Assembly (NCBI GenBank): GCA_004124475.1
Contig: SCKK01000034.1
Coordinates: 1 to 37,914 of the forward strand
DNA length: 37,914 nucleotides
Origin: Fidelibacterota bacterium
GTDB taxonomy: Bacteria > Fidelibacterota > Marinisomatia > Marinisomatales > SCKK01
Direction of reading: 5' to 3'
Every line of letters begins with the position of its first letter. Positions within the stretch are counted from its first letter, which is position 1. Both the position numbers and the translations under genes were made by a program. Positions 24,540 to 33,106 of the stretch are shown here, piece by piece. A model generated the notes under the pieces. That model was not told the DNA's origin. It ran no database searches and worked only from the letters and a program-made list of their open reading frames with translations.

Positions 24540-25558
24540 TTTTTACTTTTTAATTCAGCAACCTTTGATTCCAGTTCTTTAATTCTGTCCATCAGTTTGG
24601 GAAGACGAGCCATGAGGGCATCAATTTTATTTTTTTCATGAATTTCCTTTGCTGGCATTCCAGCATACATCTTATCTCCAGGTATTGATTTTGTCACACC
24701 GGTTCTTGCCGCCAATTGTGCATGACTCCCCACTTCAACGTGATCCCTAACACCTGCTTGCCCTCCAATTGAGACATAATCACCAATTTTAGCACTCCCG
24801 GCAAACCCAACTTGAGCAATCACCAAACACCCTTTGCCTAATATTACATTGTGGGCAATGTGTACAAGATTGTCTATCTTGGAACCCTCACCAATAATCG
24901 TATCACCAATCGTCCCGCGATCTATCGTTGAATTTGCTCCGATCTCCACATCGTTCTCAACTACCACCCTGCCAAGCTGATGAATTTTGTGATGAATATT
25001 TTTATCCGTAACAAATCCAAATCCATCACTTCCAATAACAGCACCGCTATGAATTAAGACATTATTCCCGAGAACACAATTGTGATATAATGTAACAAAT
25101 GCTTTCAGTTCCGTATCCTTCCCAATGACACTATTTTGTCCAACGAATGATTGAGCACCGATTCGGGTATTACTCCCAATTTCCACGTTAACTTCGATAA
25201 TTGAATTTGCCCCAATCGCTACATTATCCCCTAATTTTACACCATTACCTATCAAGGCTGTTGAATGAATACTTGTATCAAAAGGTAATTTTTCAGAAAA
25301 ATGTTTTAAAATCTTAGCAAACGCAAGTAACGGATTTTCTACTCGAATTGTGGCAATATATTTAACTTCTTCCTCCTTCGAAACAATCACTGCGGACGCT
25401 TGGGTGGAGGTCAAATATTTTCGATATTTGGGATTAGTAAGAAACGTGATTGTTCCGGATATACCAGATTGAATTTCTGATACGCCTGTAATTTTCAATT
25501 TAGAATCTACACTGATCCGACCGCCGACCAGTTGGGCTAAATCTCCTAAGGTTGTCAA
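24536..25558 (-). CDS. lpxD: UDP-3-O-(3-hydroxyacyl)glucosamine N-acyltransferase
   Basis: The third lipid A enzyme, adding the N-linked 3-hydroxyacyl chain. An N-terminal uridine-binding domain (about 1-95, TITFLTNPKYRKYL) is followed by a long hexapeptide left-handed beta helix (about 100-300). A catalytic-type His lies in the DNLVHIAHNVILG segment. The C-terminus is a charged helix (about 318-340, DRIKELESKVAELKSK). At 340 residues it matches the family. It begins 21 bases after skp, the same neighbour as in proteobacteria. Confidence 0.95.
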   Translation of the reverse strand: MTTLGDLAQLVGGRISVDSKLKITGVSEIQSGISGTITFLTNPKYRKYLTSTQASAVIVSKEEEVKYIATIRVENPLLAFAKILKHFSEKLPFDTSIHSTALIGNGVKLGDNVAIGANSIIEVNVEIGSNTRIGAQSFVGQNSVIGKDTELKAFVTLYHNCVLGNNVLIHSGAVIGSDGFGFVTDKNIHHKIHQLGRVVVENDVEIGANSTIDRGTIGDTIIGEGSKIDNLVHIAHNVILGKGCLVIAQVGFAGSAKIGDYVSIGGQAGVRDHVEVGSHAQLAARTGVTKSIPGDKMYAGMPAKEIHEKNKIDALMARLPKLMDRIKELESKVAELKSKK

Positions 25559-25579
25559 ATATCAGTTTCCTGAATCGCC

Positions 25580-26098
25580 TTATTCATCAGCTTTTCTTAA
25601 TTCATAAAGGACATCATCTGTTAAATTGTGTGTAGGTTTTGCATAAAGTAATGACACCGAATCCAAGATGTAATCAAATCCTCTATCGATAGCAACTTTC
25701 GAAACAGCTCTTTGTACCTTTTGAATGATTTCAGTTTCCATCTGTAGTTGCCTCTGATACAATTCACCTTCAGGTCCTACCTTTCGTAATTGAAAATCCT
25801 GAACCTGTCTCTCGAGACCTGCTATTTCCTGCTCACGTTCGCGTTTCCATTCCGGTGAACTCATCAATCGCTGTGTTTCAAATGCAGCTCGTAAACTATC
25901 TAATCTATCTGACATCGTCTGGAACTCAAATTGGGCTTTTCGGAATTCCAGTTGCAACTCGTTTTCAGCTACTCTGAACTCTTCATATTCGCTTCTGATG
26001 CGCTCAGACTGAACATAGCCTACTTTTATCTGAGACCACCCTAATTCATGAACACATAGAAGAACCGTTGCCATCAACAATTTATTCTTTAATTTCAC
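25580..26098 (-). CDS. Periplasmic chaperone, Skp/OmpH family
   Basis: A 172-residue holdase that escorts unfolded outer-membrane proteins to the BAM complex. A GTG at 26098 is the best start, because AGGAGG (26104-26109) lies five bases before it and the product begins with a signal peptide (KLKNKLLMATVLLCVHELGWSQ). An in-frame ATG at 26134 lacks such a site. The mature part starts IKVGYVQSERIRSEY, as is usual for OmpH, and continues as two long coiled-coil arms (about 40-115). The C-terminus contains the typical FDYILDSVSLLYA strand. It lies between bamA and lpxD, as in many Gram-negatives. Confidence 0.9.
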   Translation of the reverse strand: MKLKNKLLMATVLLCVHELGWSQIKVGYVQSERIRSEYEEFRVAENELQLEFRKAQFEFQTMSDRLDSLRAAFETQRLMSSPEWKREREQEIAGLERQVQDFQLRKVGPEGELYQRQLQMETEIIQKVQRAVSKVAIDRGFDYILDSVSLLYAKPTHNLTDDVLYELRKADE

Positions 26099-26103
26099 TT
26101 TTA

Positions 26104-26109
26104 CCTCCT
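26104..26109 (-). promoter_or_regulatory. Ribosome binding site fixing the GTG start of skp
   Basis: AGGAGG on the minus strand, five bases before the GTG at 26098. It favours this start over the upstream ATG at 26134. Confidence 0.8.
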
Positions 26110-26206
26110 GTTCAACTATTAATTGAGTGAACACAATTTGAATCTCACCCTGAAAAAAATCGTTTTTATTTCCGATAAACGCTACGAAATCTACATAACA
26201 TTTTCG

Positions 26207-28558
26207 CTAAAATGGCATCCCGAAGAGAATATGGAATCGCCATCCTTCAGGCGACTCAGGAGTAGACAATACATCGTCAAACCCATAACCCATGTCAAAT
26301 CCAATCATTCCCAACATAGGCATAAACATACGAACCCCAAAACCGGCTGACCGTTTTAAGTCAAAAGGATCCGCCACAGAAAATGATTTCCAAACATTGC
26401 CCATCTCTGCAAAAACCAATCCGTATACAGTTGGATTTTTGGAAAACCTGAATCTTAATTCCGTTGTGTATTTAAGCATCAGATTGCCTCCAAGCGGTCG
26501 GGAATTGTAAGGACCTACCGTGTTATCCAGGTATCCTCGGAGCATAGTGCCATAAGGAATGCCACTTCCCCCCATAATATACTTTTCATTCAAAGGAATG
26601 ATGGAAATTCCTCCATCTCTGCCGGTGAGTTCGCTAATGGTCCCCATATGAAGCAAGCTTAAAAGTGCAAATTCCCAAACCACAGGAGTATACCATTCCA
26701 GCCTTAATTCATGTTTCTGAAAATTTTCGTTGCCGCCTAATAATCCACCGGATAAAGTAGACGTCCACCTCATTACCGATCCTCTGGAAGGATATTCCGG
26801 ATGATTCCGGCTGTCTCTGGTAATAAATTGAGTGATGCTGATTCCCTGTGTTTTTTTAAAACCCCCCACATATTCCTCAAGATCTTCTTTACTTCCTGTA
26901 TACAATTTTCGTGATCCTTCCACCATCCATGACCCTCGAAAATAATTATCAGGCCATTTTAATCTACGTCCCCACCTCACTGACACACCGTAAATCTCTT
27001 GATCAAGGGGAAAACTAAAGTAATTAATATTTTGTCCTCTCAGGGAATAGTATGCTGAGAACCCTATCAAATTAGGGGTATCATTCACCATGGGGTCTGT
27101 AAAGCTCACCGATATTGATCGATATTTAGATGGTTGTGCCCCCCCTATTCTGAATTGTGTCCCCTCGTTAAAACTCAATCTCAATTGCTGACCTTTACCA
27201 GCAAAATTATTAAATTCAAATCCAACGCCACCTGTAATGCCAAACTGTTGATTATATCCAACAGACGCCGTCGCTTTATCTGATGATTTCTCCTCCAGAT
27301 TAATGAGCAAGTCAACTTCATCATCTTCCACAGGAATAACATCCGGCACAACATCAGCAAAATAGTTCAGAATAAATAATTCTCGAGCACTTCTCATCAG
27401 TAGTTCCCTGTTAAAAATGTCTCCCGGCATAATTTTCAACTCACGACGAATCACATTTTCACGGGTCTTAGTGTTACCTGCAATATCAATTTTCCGAACC
27501 GATACCTGGTTATTTTCCACAATCATAAAATGAACATCCAAGGAATCTTCTCCTACAGGGGTCATTTGAGGTGTGATCTGACTGTAGATGTATCCTTTGT
27601 CCATGTACAATGATTGGACTTGCTCAAATACTGCCTTATTGAATTCTTCTTCATCGTATACATCACCTTTATGAAAATCCAATCGCTTGAACAATTCCTC
27701 TTCACTATACAATGTGTTACCTTCCCACGTAAATTCCCTCAAATAATATTTTGGGCCCTCAAAAACGGTGATATTCACGTACATTTTTCGTCCATTCTCT
27801 GAAAAACTTATGGAATCAGAAAGTATACGGAAATCCTTGTGCCCTAAATTTCGGTAGAACTGGGTAAGAAGTATTTTATCTTCCTCAAATTTGTCCATTT
27901 CAAAAGCAGAGCGCCAGAAAAGATACCATTTTTGTATCTTTGTCTCCTTAAACTGACGTCGTAGTTTTCTATCTGAATAGGTTTCGTTTCCAAAAAATCG
28001 CATGCCCTTTATCTTTACCTTTTTATGTTCTTTAATATGAAAAATGAGATTCTTTACATCCTCAAATTTACCGTCCTCTAACTCCGGTTCAATCTCAACT
28101 CGAAGATAGCCATCCTCGGCATAGAGTTCCTTCATCTTGGCAACAGCCTCTTTCATATGATGGAGTTGCAGCCGTTGACCGGTATTTAGATTCAATTCTT
28201 CCTCAAAATCCTTCCATTTCTTTTTCTTGTTTCCTTTAAGCTTAATCTCTCCCAATACAGGGTTTTCCTCTACCTCAATCGTTACGTAAATTCCTTCGTC
28301 AGTTTCTTTGTCAAGCATAATCTGTATATTTGCAAATAATCCTGTCCGCCATAACTTCTTCACTGATAGACCAAAATCTCCTGGGATTATTTCCTTTCCT
28401 TCCATCAAACCTGATGTATATTTAATTACTGTAGTGGATGTACTATTATTCCCCGTTACTTCAACACCGAGTATCTTGATAGGTTTAGCTGTCTGGGCAA
28501 ATAATAGACCCCCAATTAACACCAATACAACTGAAAGTAGTAATTTCCTGAATATCAT
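26207..28558 (-). CDS. bamA: Outer-membrane assembly factor BamA
   Basis: The essential Omp85 insertase of the outer membrane. A signal peptide (1-21, GGLLFAQ) leads into five POTRA domains (about 23-425; segments such as ITVFEGPKYYLREFTWEGNT and VRKIDIAGNTKTRENVIRREL are typical). A 16-stranded barrel follows (about 430-783). The lock motif in extracellular loop 6 is MLRGY, inside GIPYGTMLRGYLDN. The protein ends in FGMPF, a C-terminal phenylalanine as in BAM substrates. At 783 residues it is normal. It overlaps the uppS stop by four bases and precedes skp. Confidence 0.96.
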   Translation of the reverse strand: MIFRKLLLSVVLVLIGGLLFAQTAKPIKILGVEVTGNNSTSTTVIKYTSGLMEGKEIIPGDFGLSVKKLWRTGLFANIQIMLDKETDEGIYVTIEVEENPVLGEIKLKGNKKKKWKDFEEELNLNTGQRLQLHHMKEAVAKMKELYAEDGYLRVEIEPELEDGKFEDVKNLIFHIKEHKKVKIKGMRFFGNETYSDRKLRRQFKETKIQKWYLFWRSAFEMDKFEEDKILLTQFYRNLGHKDFRILSDSISFSENGRKMYVNITVFEGPKYYLREFTWEGNTLYSEEELFKRLDFHKGDVYDEEEFNKAVFEQVQSLYMDKGYIYSQITPQMTPVGEDSLDVHFMIVENNQVSVRKIDIAGNTKTRENVIRRELKIMPGDIFNRELLMRSARELFILNYFADVVPDVIPVEDDEVDLLINLEEKSSDKATASVGYNQQFGITGGVGFEFNNFAGKGQQLRLSFNEGTQFRIGGAQPSKYRSISVSFTDPMVNDTPNLIGFSAYYSLRGQNINYFSFPLDQEIYGVSVRWGRRLKWPDNYFRGSWMVEGSRKLYTGSKEDLEEYVGGFKKTQGISITQFITRDSRNHPEYPSRGSVMRWTSTLSGGLLGGNENFQKHELRLEWYTPVVWEFALLSLLHMGTISELTGRDGGISIIPLNEKYIMGGSGIPYGTMLRGYLDNTVGPYNSRPLGGNLMLKYTTELRFRFSKNPTVYGLVFAEMGNVWKSFSVADPFDLKRSAGFGVRMFMPMLGMIGFDMGYGFDDVLSTPESPEGWRFHILFGMPF

Positions 28559-29319
28559 GCTGTTGACCTCTTCATCTGATCCCCTATCCTGCCAAATCGT
28601 CTCTCCCGTGTTTGATAGTTCAAAATAGCTTCATAAAGCTGCTGTTTACGAAAAGCAGGCCACGGGGTAGACGTAAAATATATCTCCGTGTAGGCGATTT
28701 GCCACAAGAGAAAATTGCTAATCCGATACTCTCCGCTTGTCCGAATTAAAATGTCTGGGTCGGGAAAGTCATTGGTATAAAGGTAAGTCTGAAAAAGTTC
28801 CTCGGTTAGATTTTCATAATGTGTATCGCCATTTTCAACGTCCTTACAAAATTTTACCACGGCATCAAGAATTTCCGTACGAGCGCCATAATTCAAAGCG
28901 AGAATTAGATTGAGGCCTGTATTTGAAGCCGTCCTTTTGATGCCTGTTTCCATTTCCCTTCTTGGTTTATCAGGCAATTCATCTAATCTACCTATCACGT
29001 TTAGGCGAACATTATTTTTCATTAAATCATCAATCTCGGTTCGGATTGTTTCAACTAACAGTTTCATAATGGCCGAAACCTCCATAATAGGTCTCTTCCA
29101 ATTTTCTTTGGAAAAGGTGTATAAAGTAAGTACTTCAATACCCAATTCTCCACATTCCCTGGTGATCTCCCGAACAGAATTGATCCCCTCCCGATGTCCC
29201 GCAATCCTTGGCAGTTTCTTACTTAATGCCCAACGACCATTCCCATCCATAATAATAGCAATGTGGCGTGGCAAATTGCCAATTTTTAATATCTTTGTTT
29301 TCAACTCTTGTTCTGTCAT
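28555..29319 (-). CDS. uppS: Isoprenyl (undecaprenyl) diphosphate synthase
   Basis: A cis-prenyltransferase that builds the C55 lipid carrier for peptidoglycan and O-antigen. The signature HIAIIMDGNGRWA holds the catalytic Asp25. GHREGINSVREI, LTLYTFSKENWKRP, LNYGARTEI and the C-terminal PDPDILIRTSGEYRISNFLLWQ (given in pieces: PDPDILIRTSGE, RISNFLLWQ) are all intact. At 254 residues it is normal. It is first in the envelope operon, so the promoter should lie in the 29320-29667 gap. cdsA, its common neighbour, is missing here. Confidence 0.96.
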   Translation of the reverse strand: MTEQELKTKILKIGNLPRHIAIIMDGNGRWALSKKLPRIAGHREGINSVREITRECGELGIEVLTLYTFSKENWKRPIMEVSAIMKLLVETIRTEIDDLMKNNVRLNVIGRLDELPDKPRREMETGIKRTASNTGLNLILALNYGARTEILDAVVKFCKDVENGDTHYENLTEELFQTYLYTNDFPDPDILIRTSGEYRISNFLLWQIAYTEIYFTSTPWPAFRKQQLYEAILNYQTRERRFGRIGDQMKRSTA

Positions 29320-29446
29320 TTTTTAGTTGCTATAACAGAGAAAATTAACTGCTCTAATATCGATAGTCAAGCTCTGGTAAACATCAGAAATTTTTCTACT
29401 TAATTAAATTTTATTGGAATTTTCATTTTATTTTTTTTGAAACTTA

Positions 29447-29462
29447 CCTGTCTGCCGACAGG
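29447..29462. repeat. CCTGTC-TGCC-GACAGG hairpin
   Basis: A perfect 6-bp stem with a 4-base loop, followed by CAGGG. It resembles the CCTGCCTGCCGGCAGGCAGG type of palindromic element. Confidence 0.6.
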
Positions 29463-29497
29463 CAGGGACATTATGGAGTTATTTCCTAAAGTGGTTC

Positions 29498-29517
29498 GTC
29501 CGAAGGATCCTGTGGAC
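29498..29517 (+). repeat. GTCC...GGATCC...GGAC near-palindrome
   Basis: GTCCGAAGGATCCTGTGGAC is a 20-base imperfect palindrome around AGGATCCT. An inverted near-copy lies at 30999-31017 and a partial direct copy at 18841-18857. Confidence 0.65.
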
Positions 29518-29667
29518 AAGATACCCCTCTCGATGGAATCGGGATCGGGGCGCTACATTCACTTTACTAAACCTTGAATGTTCAGTAATGTTTTGTAAAA
29601 ATGGGTTCACTCAATATTTACCTGAAATCAAAAAATCACCACGTTTCGTACTTTTACTCATATCCAC

Positions 29668-30078
29668 TTAATCTGTTTCATAAAGTTCCCCTGTATGATG
29701 ATCGAATGAAGTAATGGTCTGAGGTATAGTTGAGAAATCCCTATATTCAGATTTACATCTGTAACAAATGATAACATCATCTGTTTTTCTATACAAGAAC
29801 CAATCTATTAATATCAAAACGGGTAAGCTGAATCCATAGGTAATGGGCATTAATCCAGCCCCAATTAAAACAATGAAACATCCTAACACCTGGTTAAAAT
29901 CTTTTTGTTTGTAAAAATTACCGCAATCACAAATGACACATCGTGAGAAAGTTACAGAATCACTATCAATCTTTCTGTTTCTCTTACCGCAGTTACGACA
30001 TGGTACTTCATCATCTCGTGATATGTCTATCCGATAAAATTTTCCACAAGATGGACACTCTCTGGTGATGGAAGGCAT
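29668..30078 (-). CDS. Zinc-ribbon protein with membrane hairpin
   Basis: An unrecognised 136-residue protein. Cysteine pairs: Cys8/Cys11 and Cys27/Cys30 form one zinc ribbon (CPSCGKFYRI; CRNCGKRNR). A second ribbon would use Cys47, Cys50 and Cys52 (CVICDCGNFY) with Cys105/Cys108 (CYRCKSEYRDF). Two hydrophobic stretches (about 63-80 and 83-95) lie between the two halves of that second ribbon and could form a membrane hairpin with both ends in the cytosol. The ATG shares one base with the stop of the upstream multi-pass protein gene (TAATG), so the two are translated together and may form a complex. Confidence 0.65.
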   Translation of the reverse strand: MPSITRECPSCGKFYRIDISRDDEVPCRNCGKRNRKIDSDSVTFSRCVICDCGNFYKQKDFNQVLGCFIVLIGAGLMPITYGFSLPVLILIDWFLYRKTDDVIICYRCKSEYRDFSTIPQTITSFDHHTGELYETD

Positions 30079-30854
30079 TAAAGAAAAAGACCAAGTTGGA
30101 GCAAATAATACTTATAAAAGAGGTCGCCCATCACCACAGAAATGACCACAACATACAGCAAGCCTGTGGCAGACTGAGTGGAACGAATGGCTACGGTTCT
30201 TAATGTCAACAGGCAAAGAATAAAGGGTATGACTGTGCCGAATAACAACGCTATAAATAGGAAAAACCCATTAAAGGTCTGCAGAAAATGAAATAGTCGT
30301 ATGCTTTCCCCATTAAAGTCAACCGAACCAAACAAAATAAAAATCAGATCCCAGACAATCCTAATTCCAAGGAGAAATAAAAGAATACGTACGATGCGTT
30401 GCAATATCCTGATAGGAAGATTAATTACGTTCAAATACCAGTGTCCAAGAATCATCGCAAAAATTGAGCCACAAAGAATAAAACTCCCGATAAATGACAC
30501 AATCCATAAGTTAAAATCGGGAGCTACTAATTCTGTGTTCAACACTATAAAAACTATGGCTCCCAAAATAGAAGGAATGGTCACAACCCAAGCTTGAATT
30601 CGATCCCTATTCCAGTAGAACTGGGTGACCGCCACTAAAGATATAAGCCAAACAACAGCCGCCAGTCGGTTGTGATTATCCAAATCCAAAAGCCAGAAAA
30701 ATGTAACGCCCATCCCCCCTATGACACTACTCAATCCCAGGGTGAAACGATGGAATCCTCTATCTATCATGGTTTCATTGGTAACAACCCAAAGGTAGAG
30801 GGGATAAATAGCTCCGAATCCAATAAAGGTCATTGTGGAAAGTATGGTCAACAT
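30078..30854 (-). CDS. Multi-pass membrane protein of unknown function
   Basis: A 258-residue integral membrane protein with about seven hydrophobic helices (for example ILSTMTFIGFGAIYPLYLWV, FILCGSIFAMILGHWYLNVI and VIPFILCLLTLRTVAI). Hydrophobicity dominates, and I see no motif that names a family. A GHWYLNVINLPI segment carries charged or polar residues inside a helix region (His, Tyr, Asn). It is upstream of, and overlaps by one base, the zinc-ribbon protein. The pair forms its own small unit between two repeat-bearing gaps. Confidence 0.6.
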   Translation of the reverse strand: MLTILSTMTFIGFGAIYPLYLWVVTNETMIDRGFHRFTLGLSSVIGGMGVTFFWLLDLDNHNRLAAVVWLISLVAVTQFYWNRDRIQAWVVTIPSILGAIVFIVLNTELVAPDFNLWIVSFIGSFILCGSIFAMILGHWYLNVINLPIRILQRIVRILLFLLGIRIVWDLIFILFGSVDFNGESIRLFHFLQTFNGFFLFIALLFGTVIPFILCLLTLRTVAIRSTQSATGLLYVVVISVVMGDLFYKYYLLQLGLFL

Positions 30855-31185
30855 TGCAAGAAAATTATCTTAGCTAAGATTCTTCGCCACAAATACCGAA
30901 GGTTCGGGATAAAGGACACAAATATTGAAGAAATATAGGGTTATAAGGAAATTGCTCTTACATAAATCTTTTACCTTTGGGACAAGTGATTCTTTTTGCC
31001 CACTGGATCCTTCGGACAACCTATCTAGAAATATTAGTGTAATTTCATCTGCCAGCTCTACGAAGTCCAGCTGTAAGCAGTGACTGACTGACGACTAATG
31101 AATAGATTGTATGAGAGGCCAACATAGACAAATTCAATATGAGCTAATATAGAAGGTATTATTCCATGTCGAATGAGATCGTAAA
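30855..31185. other. Intergenic region, repeats only
   Basis: It contains an inverted copy of the GGATCC palindrome (30999-31017) and a degenerate GTGACTGACTGACGACTAAT tract near 31079-31098. No gene-like ORF is seen. The promoter of the membrane pair probably lies near 30860-30950. Confidence 0.45.
30999..31017 (-). repeat. Inverted copy of the GGATCC palindromic element
   Basis: CCCACTGGATCCTTCGGAC. Its complement, GTCCGAAGGATCCAGTGGG, matches 29498-29516 at nearly every base. Confidence 0.65.
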
Positions 31186-32343
31186 TCAATTGGACGAGAC
31201 TGCTATTTCAATCTTATCCACAATTTTGCCAAAGGTTTGACTTATGCTGGCATTAGGATCTTTAATAACAATAGGCGTCCCCGCATCACAAGCTTCCATC
31301 AATTCTTGTGAGACAGGAATCTCCCCTAAGAGGGGAACCCCCAGTCGCGTACTCTCGGCTGAACCGCCACCCCGCTTAAAAAGGTCAATTTCCACATGGA
31401 ACTGACCCTTTTCATCTGTTTTTGAATCCACCATTCCATCCAGGATGGGGAATGATAAAACTGCACTTTTCATAGGTGTTCCCTCAACATCCCTCACCAC
31501 GCCGGTAATAGCAAATCCGGACATATTTTCAATTACGCCCATGACAGGTGTATTCACCTTCCGAAACATATCAGCACCTTTTCGAACATCCGCCAATGCA
31601 AGATCCTGAGGTGTCGTCACCATAATTGCGCCGGATATTCTCAATTTTTGAACAAGCGTCAGTTGGATATCTCCTGTTCCGGGTGGTAAATCTAATATCA
31701 AATAATCGAGCTCTCCCCATAATACGTCATTGAAAAACTGTTCCGTCATTCTTGACACCATGGGACCCCTCCAGATCACAGGTGTGTCATTACCACTTAT
31801 AAATCCGAACGACATCACTTTCATCCCATAACTGGACAGAGGCACTAACTTTCTTTCTTCAGTGATCAAAGGACGTTCGTTTACCCCAAGAAGAATAGGA
31901 AGACTCGGTCCATAAATATCTAAATCTAACAGTCCTACTTTATATCCTCGAGAAGCAAGCGTAGCAGCAATATTAACAGCGACCGTAGATTTCCCCACAC
32001 CGCCCTTGCCACTTGCTACAGCTATGGTATATTTAACATCAGGAATTGGATTCACCTGAATTTCGGGAGTCCCACCGGGTGCCTGAACAGGGCTTGTCTG
32101 AGCTGCCTTAACCAATGATTTTACATCGATTCTTTTAAATGACCCAGTCTCTTCTAAAACCTTCCGTACTCTATTTTCAATCTCCCCCCGACTATCATCA
32201 CTCGTGGTAGAAATCTGAAGATCGACCGAGATAGTAGTATCCTCAATCCGGATATCCTTTACAATTCCAAACGAGACAATATCACGGCTGAATCCCGGAT
32301 ATTTTACCTCCTTCAATATATTTAATATATCATTTTCAGTCAT
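31186..32343 (-). CDS. Mrp/ApbC-type P-loop ATPase lacking the CxxC motif
   Basis: An iron-sulfur carrier-type ATPase of the Mrp/NBP35 family. An N-terminal DUF59/MIP18-like domain (1-80), a short linker (82-103) and a ParA-like ATPase follow: deviant Walker A SGKGGVGKST at 111-120, LLDLDIYGPSLP, and DLPPGTGDIQLTL as Walker B. After VIENMSGF, where family members normally have a CPHC-type CxxC that binds the cluster, residues 278-320 instead read AITGVVRDVEGTPMKSAVL...DEKGQFHVEID. The family sequence then resumes at LFKRGGGSAESTRLGVPLLG. There is no cysteine in that region. The ATPase core is intact, but cluster binding by the usual ligands is not possible. Confidence 0.88.
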   Translation of the reverse strand: MTENDILNILKEVKYPGFSRDIVSFGIVKDIRIEDTTISVDLQISTTSDDSRGEIENRVRKVLEETGSFKRIDVKSLVKAAQTSPVQAPGGTPEIQVNPIPDVKYTIAVASGKGGVGKSTVAVNIAATLASRGYKVGLLDLDIYGPSLPILLGVNERPLITEERKLVPLSSYGMKVMSFGFISGNDTPVIWRGPMVSRMTEQFFNDVLWGELDYLILDLPPGTGDIQLTLVQKLRISGAIMVTTPQDLALADVRKGADMFRKVNTPVMGVIENMSGFAITGVVRDVEGTPMKSAVLSFPILDGMVDSKTDEKGQFHVEIDLFKRGGGSAESTRLGVPLLGEIPVSQELMEACDAGTPIVIKDPNASISQTFGKIVDKIEIAVSSN

Positions 32344-32459
32344 TAAGCAAGACCTATATGAATTGACATAGAAAATCTGCGCCCCAAACGAACAGCCATT
32401 AAAGCAAATGTTTACTACTGCTTAAGTGGCAAGCTGTTTGAGCTTTTCCCACATTATTC

Positions 32460-32762
32460 TCAAGGAGCTTCCTGTCCAAAGTGCTCGTAGTTGATGGCAA
32501 TAAACTTTTCCCATTCCTCGGGCACCTCGCTCTCTTCAAAAATTGCCTCTACAGGACATTCCGGTTCACAGGCTCCACAGTCAATACATTCCTCGGGATC
32601 AATATACAATTGAAGACCTTCTATATTTTCACCTGCTTCAATTTTCTTCTTGGCTTCTTCCCCTGCATCATCCTGAGTAAAGTGAATACAATCCACAGGA
32701 CAAACTTCCACACATGCTGTATCGCAAACACCCACACACGGTTCTGCGATTATGTACGTCAT
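32460..32762 (-). CDS. Two-cluster ferredoxin (7Fe/8Fe type)
   Basis: A small 100-residue electron carrier. The N-terminal motif has Cys9, Cys13, Cys17, Cys21 and Cys25 (EPCVGVCDTACVEVCPVDC). The second is Cys59, Cys62, Cys65 and Cys69 (CIDCGACEPECP). In 7Fe ferredoxins the [3Fe-4S] cluster uses the equivalents of Cys9, Cys17 and Cys69, and the [4Fe-4S] cluster those of Cys21, Cys59, Cys62 and Cys65. Cys13 is an extra cysteine that might complete a second [4Fe-4S]. An acidic insertion (about 31-48, DDAGEEAKKKIEAGENIE) separates the motifs. AGGAGG precedes the ATG. It is upstream of mrp on the same strand, 116 bases apart. Confidence 0.9.
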   Translation of the reverse strand: MTYIIAEPCVGVCDTACVEVCPVDCIHFTQDDAGEEAKKKIEAGENIEGLQLYIDPEECIDCGACEPECPVEAIFEESEVPEEWEKFIAINYEHFGQEAP

Positions 32763-33106
32763 TGATTCCTCCTATATCCGTTTAATTCTGATCACGAAAT
32801 TATAATTACTTTTACTTAGTTCTTACACAAAATTTACTTTGACAATGAATTTATGGAAAGAATTTTCATGAATTAATTTCAGTTTGATAACAATTTGAAC
32901 ATCTACAAATTAATTTGAAGATGACACGGTTATTCAAGAACATAACTGCGTCCCAGAGGAACTCCTCTGGAGCAAATTAGATTGAAAAGGCTACGGCTTA
33001 GGTTAAGGAAGTAGATAGTGGTGGGTAGTGATTGGTGAGTGGTAGATTAATGAGTAGTGGAGTGGTAGTACCAATAACCAATAACTAATTTTACCGACGA
33101 TAAACA
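32763..33106. other. Divergent intergenic region with degenerate repeat tract
   Basis: It separates ferredoxin (-) from the MFS gene (+). The 33010-33090 part is a G/T-biased tract listed separately. No RNA gene is seen. Confidence 0.45.
33010..33090 (+). repeat. Degenerate GTAGTG/GATTGGTGAGTG tract
   Basis: Loose tandem words (GTAGATAGTG, GTGGGTAGTG, ATTGGTGAGTG, GAGTAGTG, GAGTGGTAGT) followed by CCAATAACCAATAACTAA. The 13-mer ATTGGTGAGTGGT at 33031 recurs exactly at 18908. A related tract in the opposite sense lies at about 19098-19128. Confidence 0.6.

Larger units (their letters stand above)
29320..29667. other. Intergenic region with palindromic elements
   Basis: The gap upstream of the envelope operon, with T-rich DNA at 29390-29440 and two palindromic elements listed separately. 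A GATGGAATCGGGATCGGGG tract lies near 29530-29550. A promoter for uppS is expected near 29320-29400, but I cannot define one. Confidence 0.4.

Noticed and set aside
32763-33106. A CRISPR array in the repeat tract
   Set aside because: The repeats are short, degenerate and without regular spacers, and no cas gene is present.
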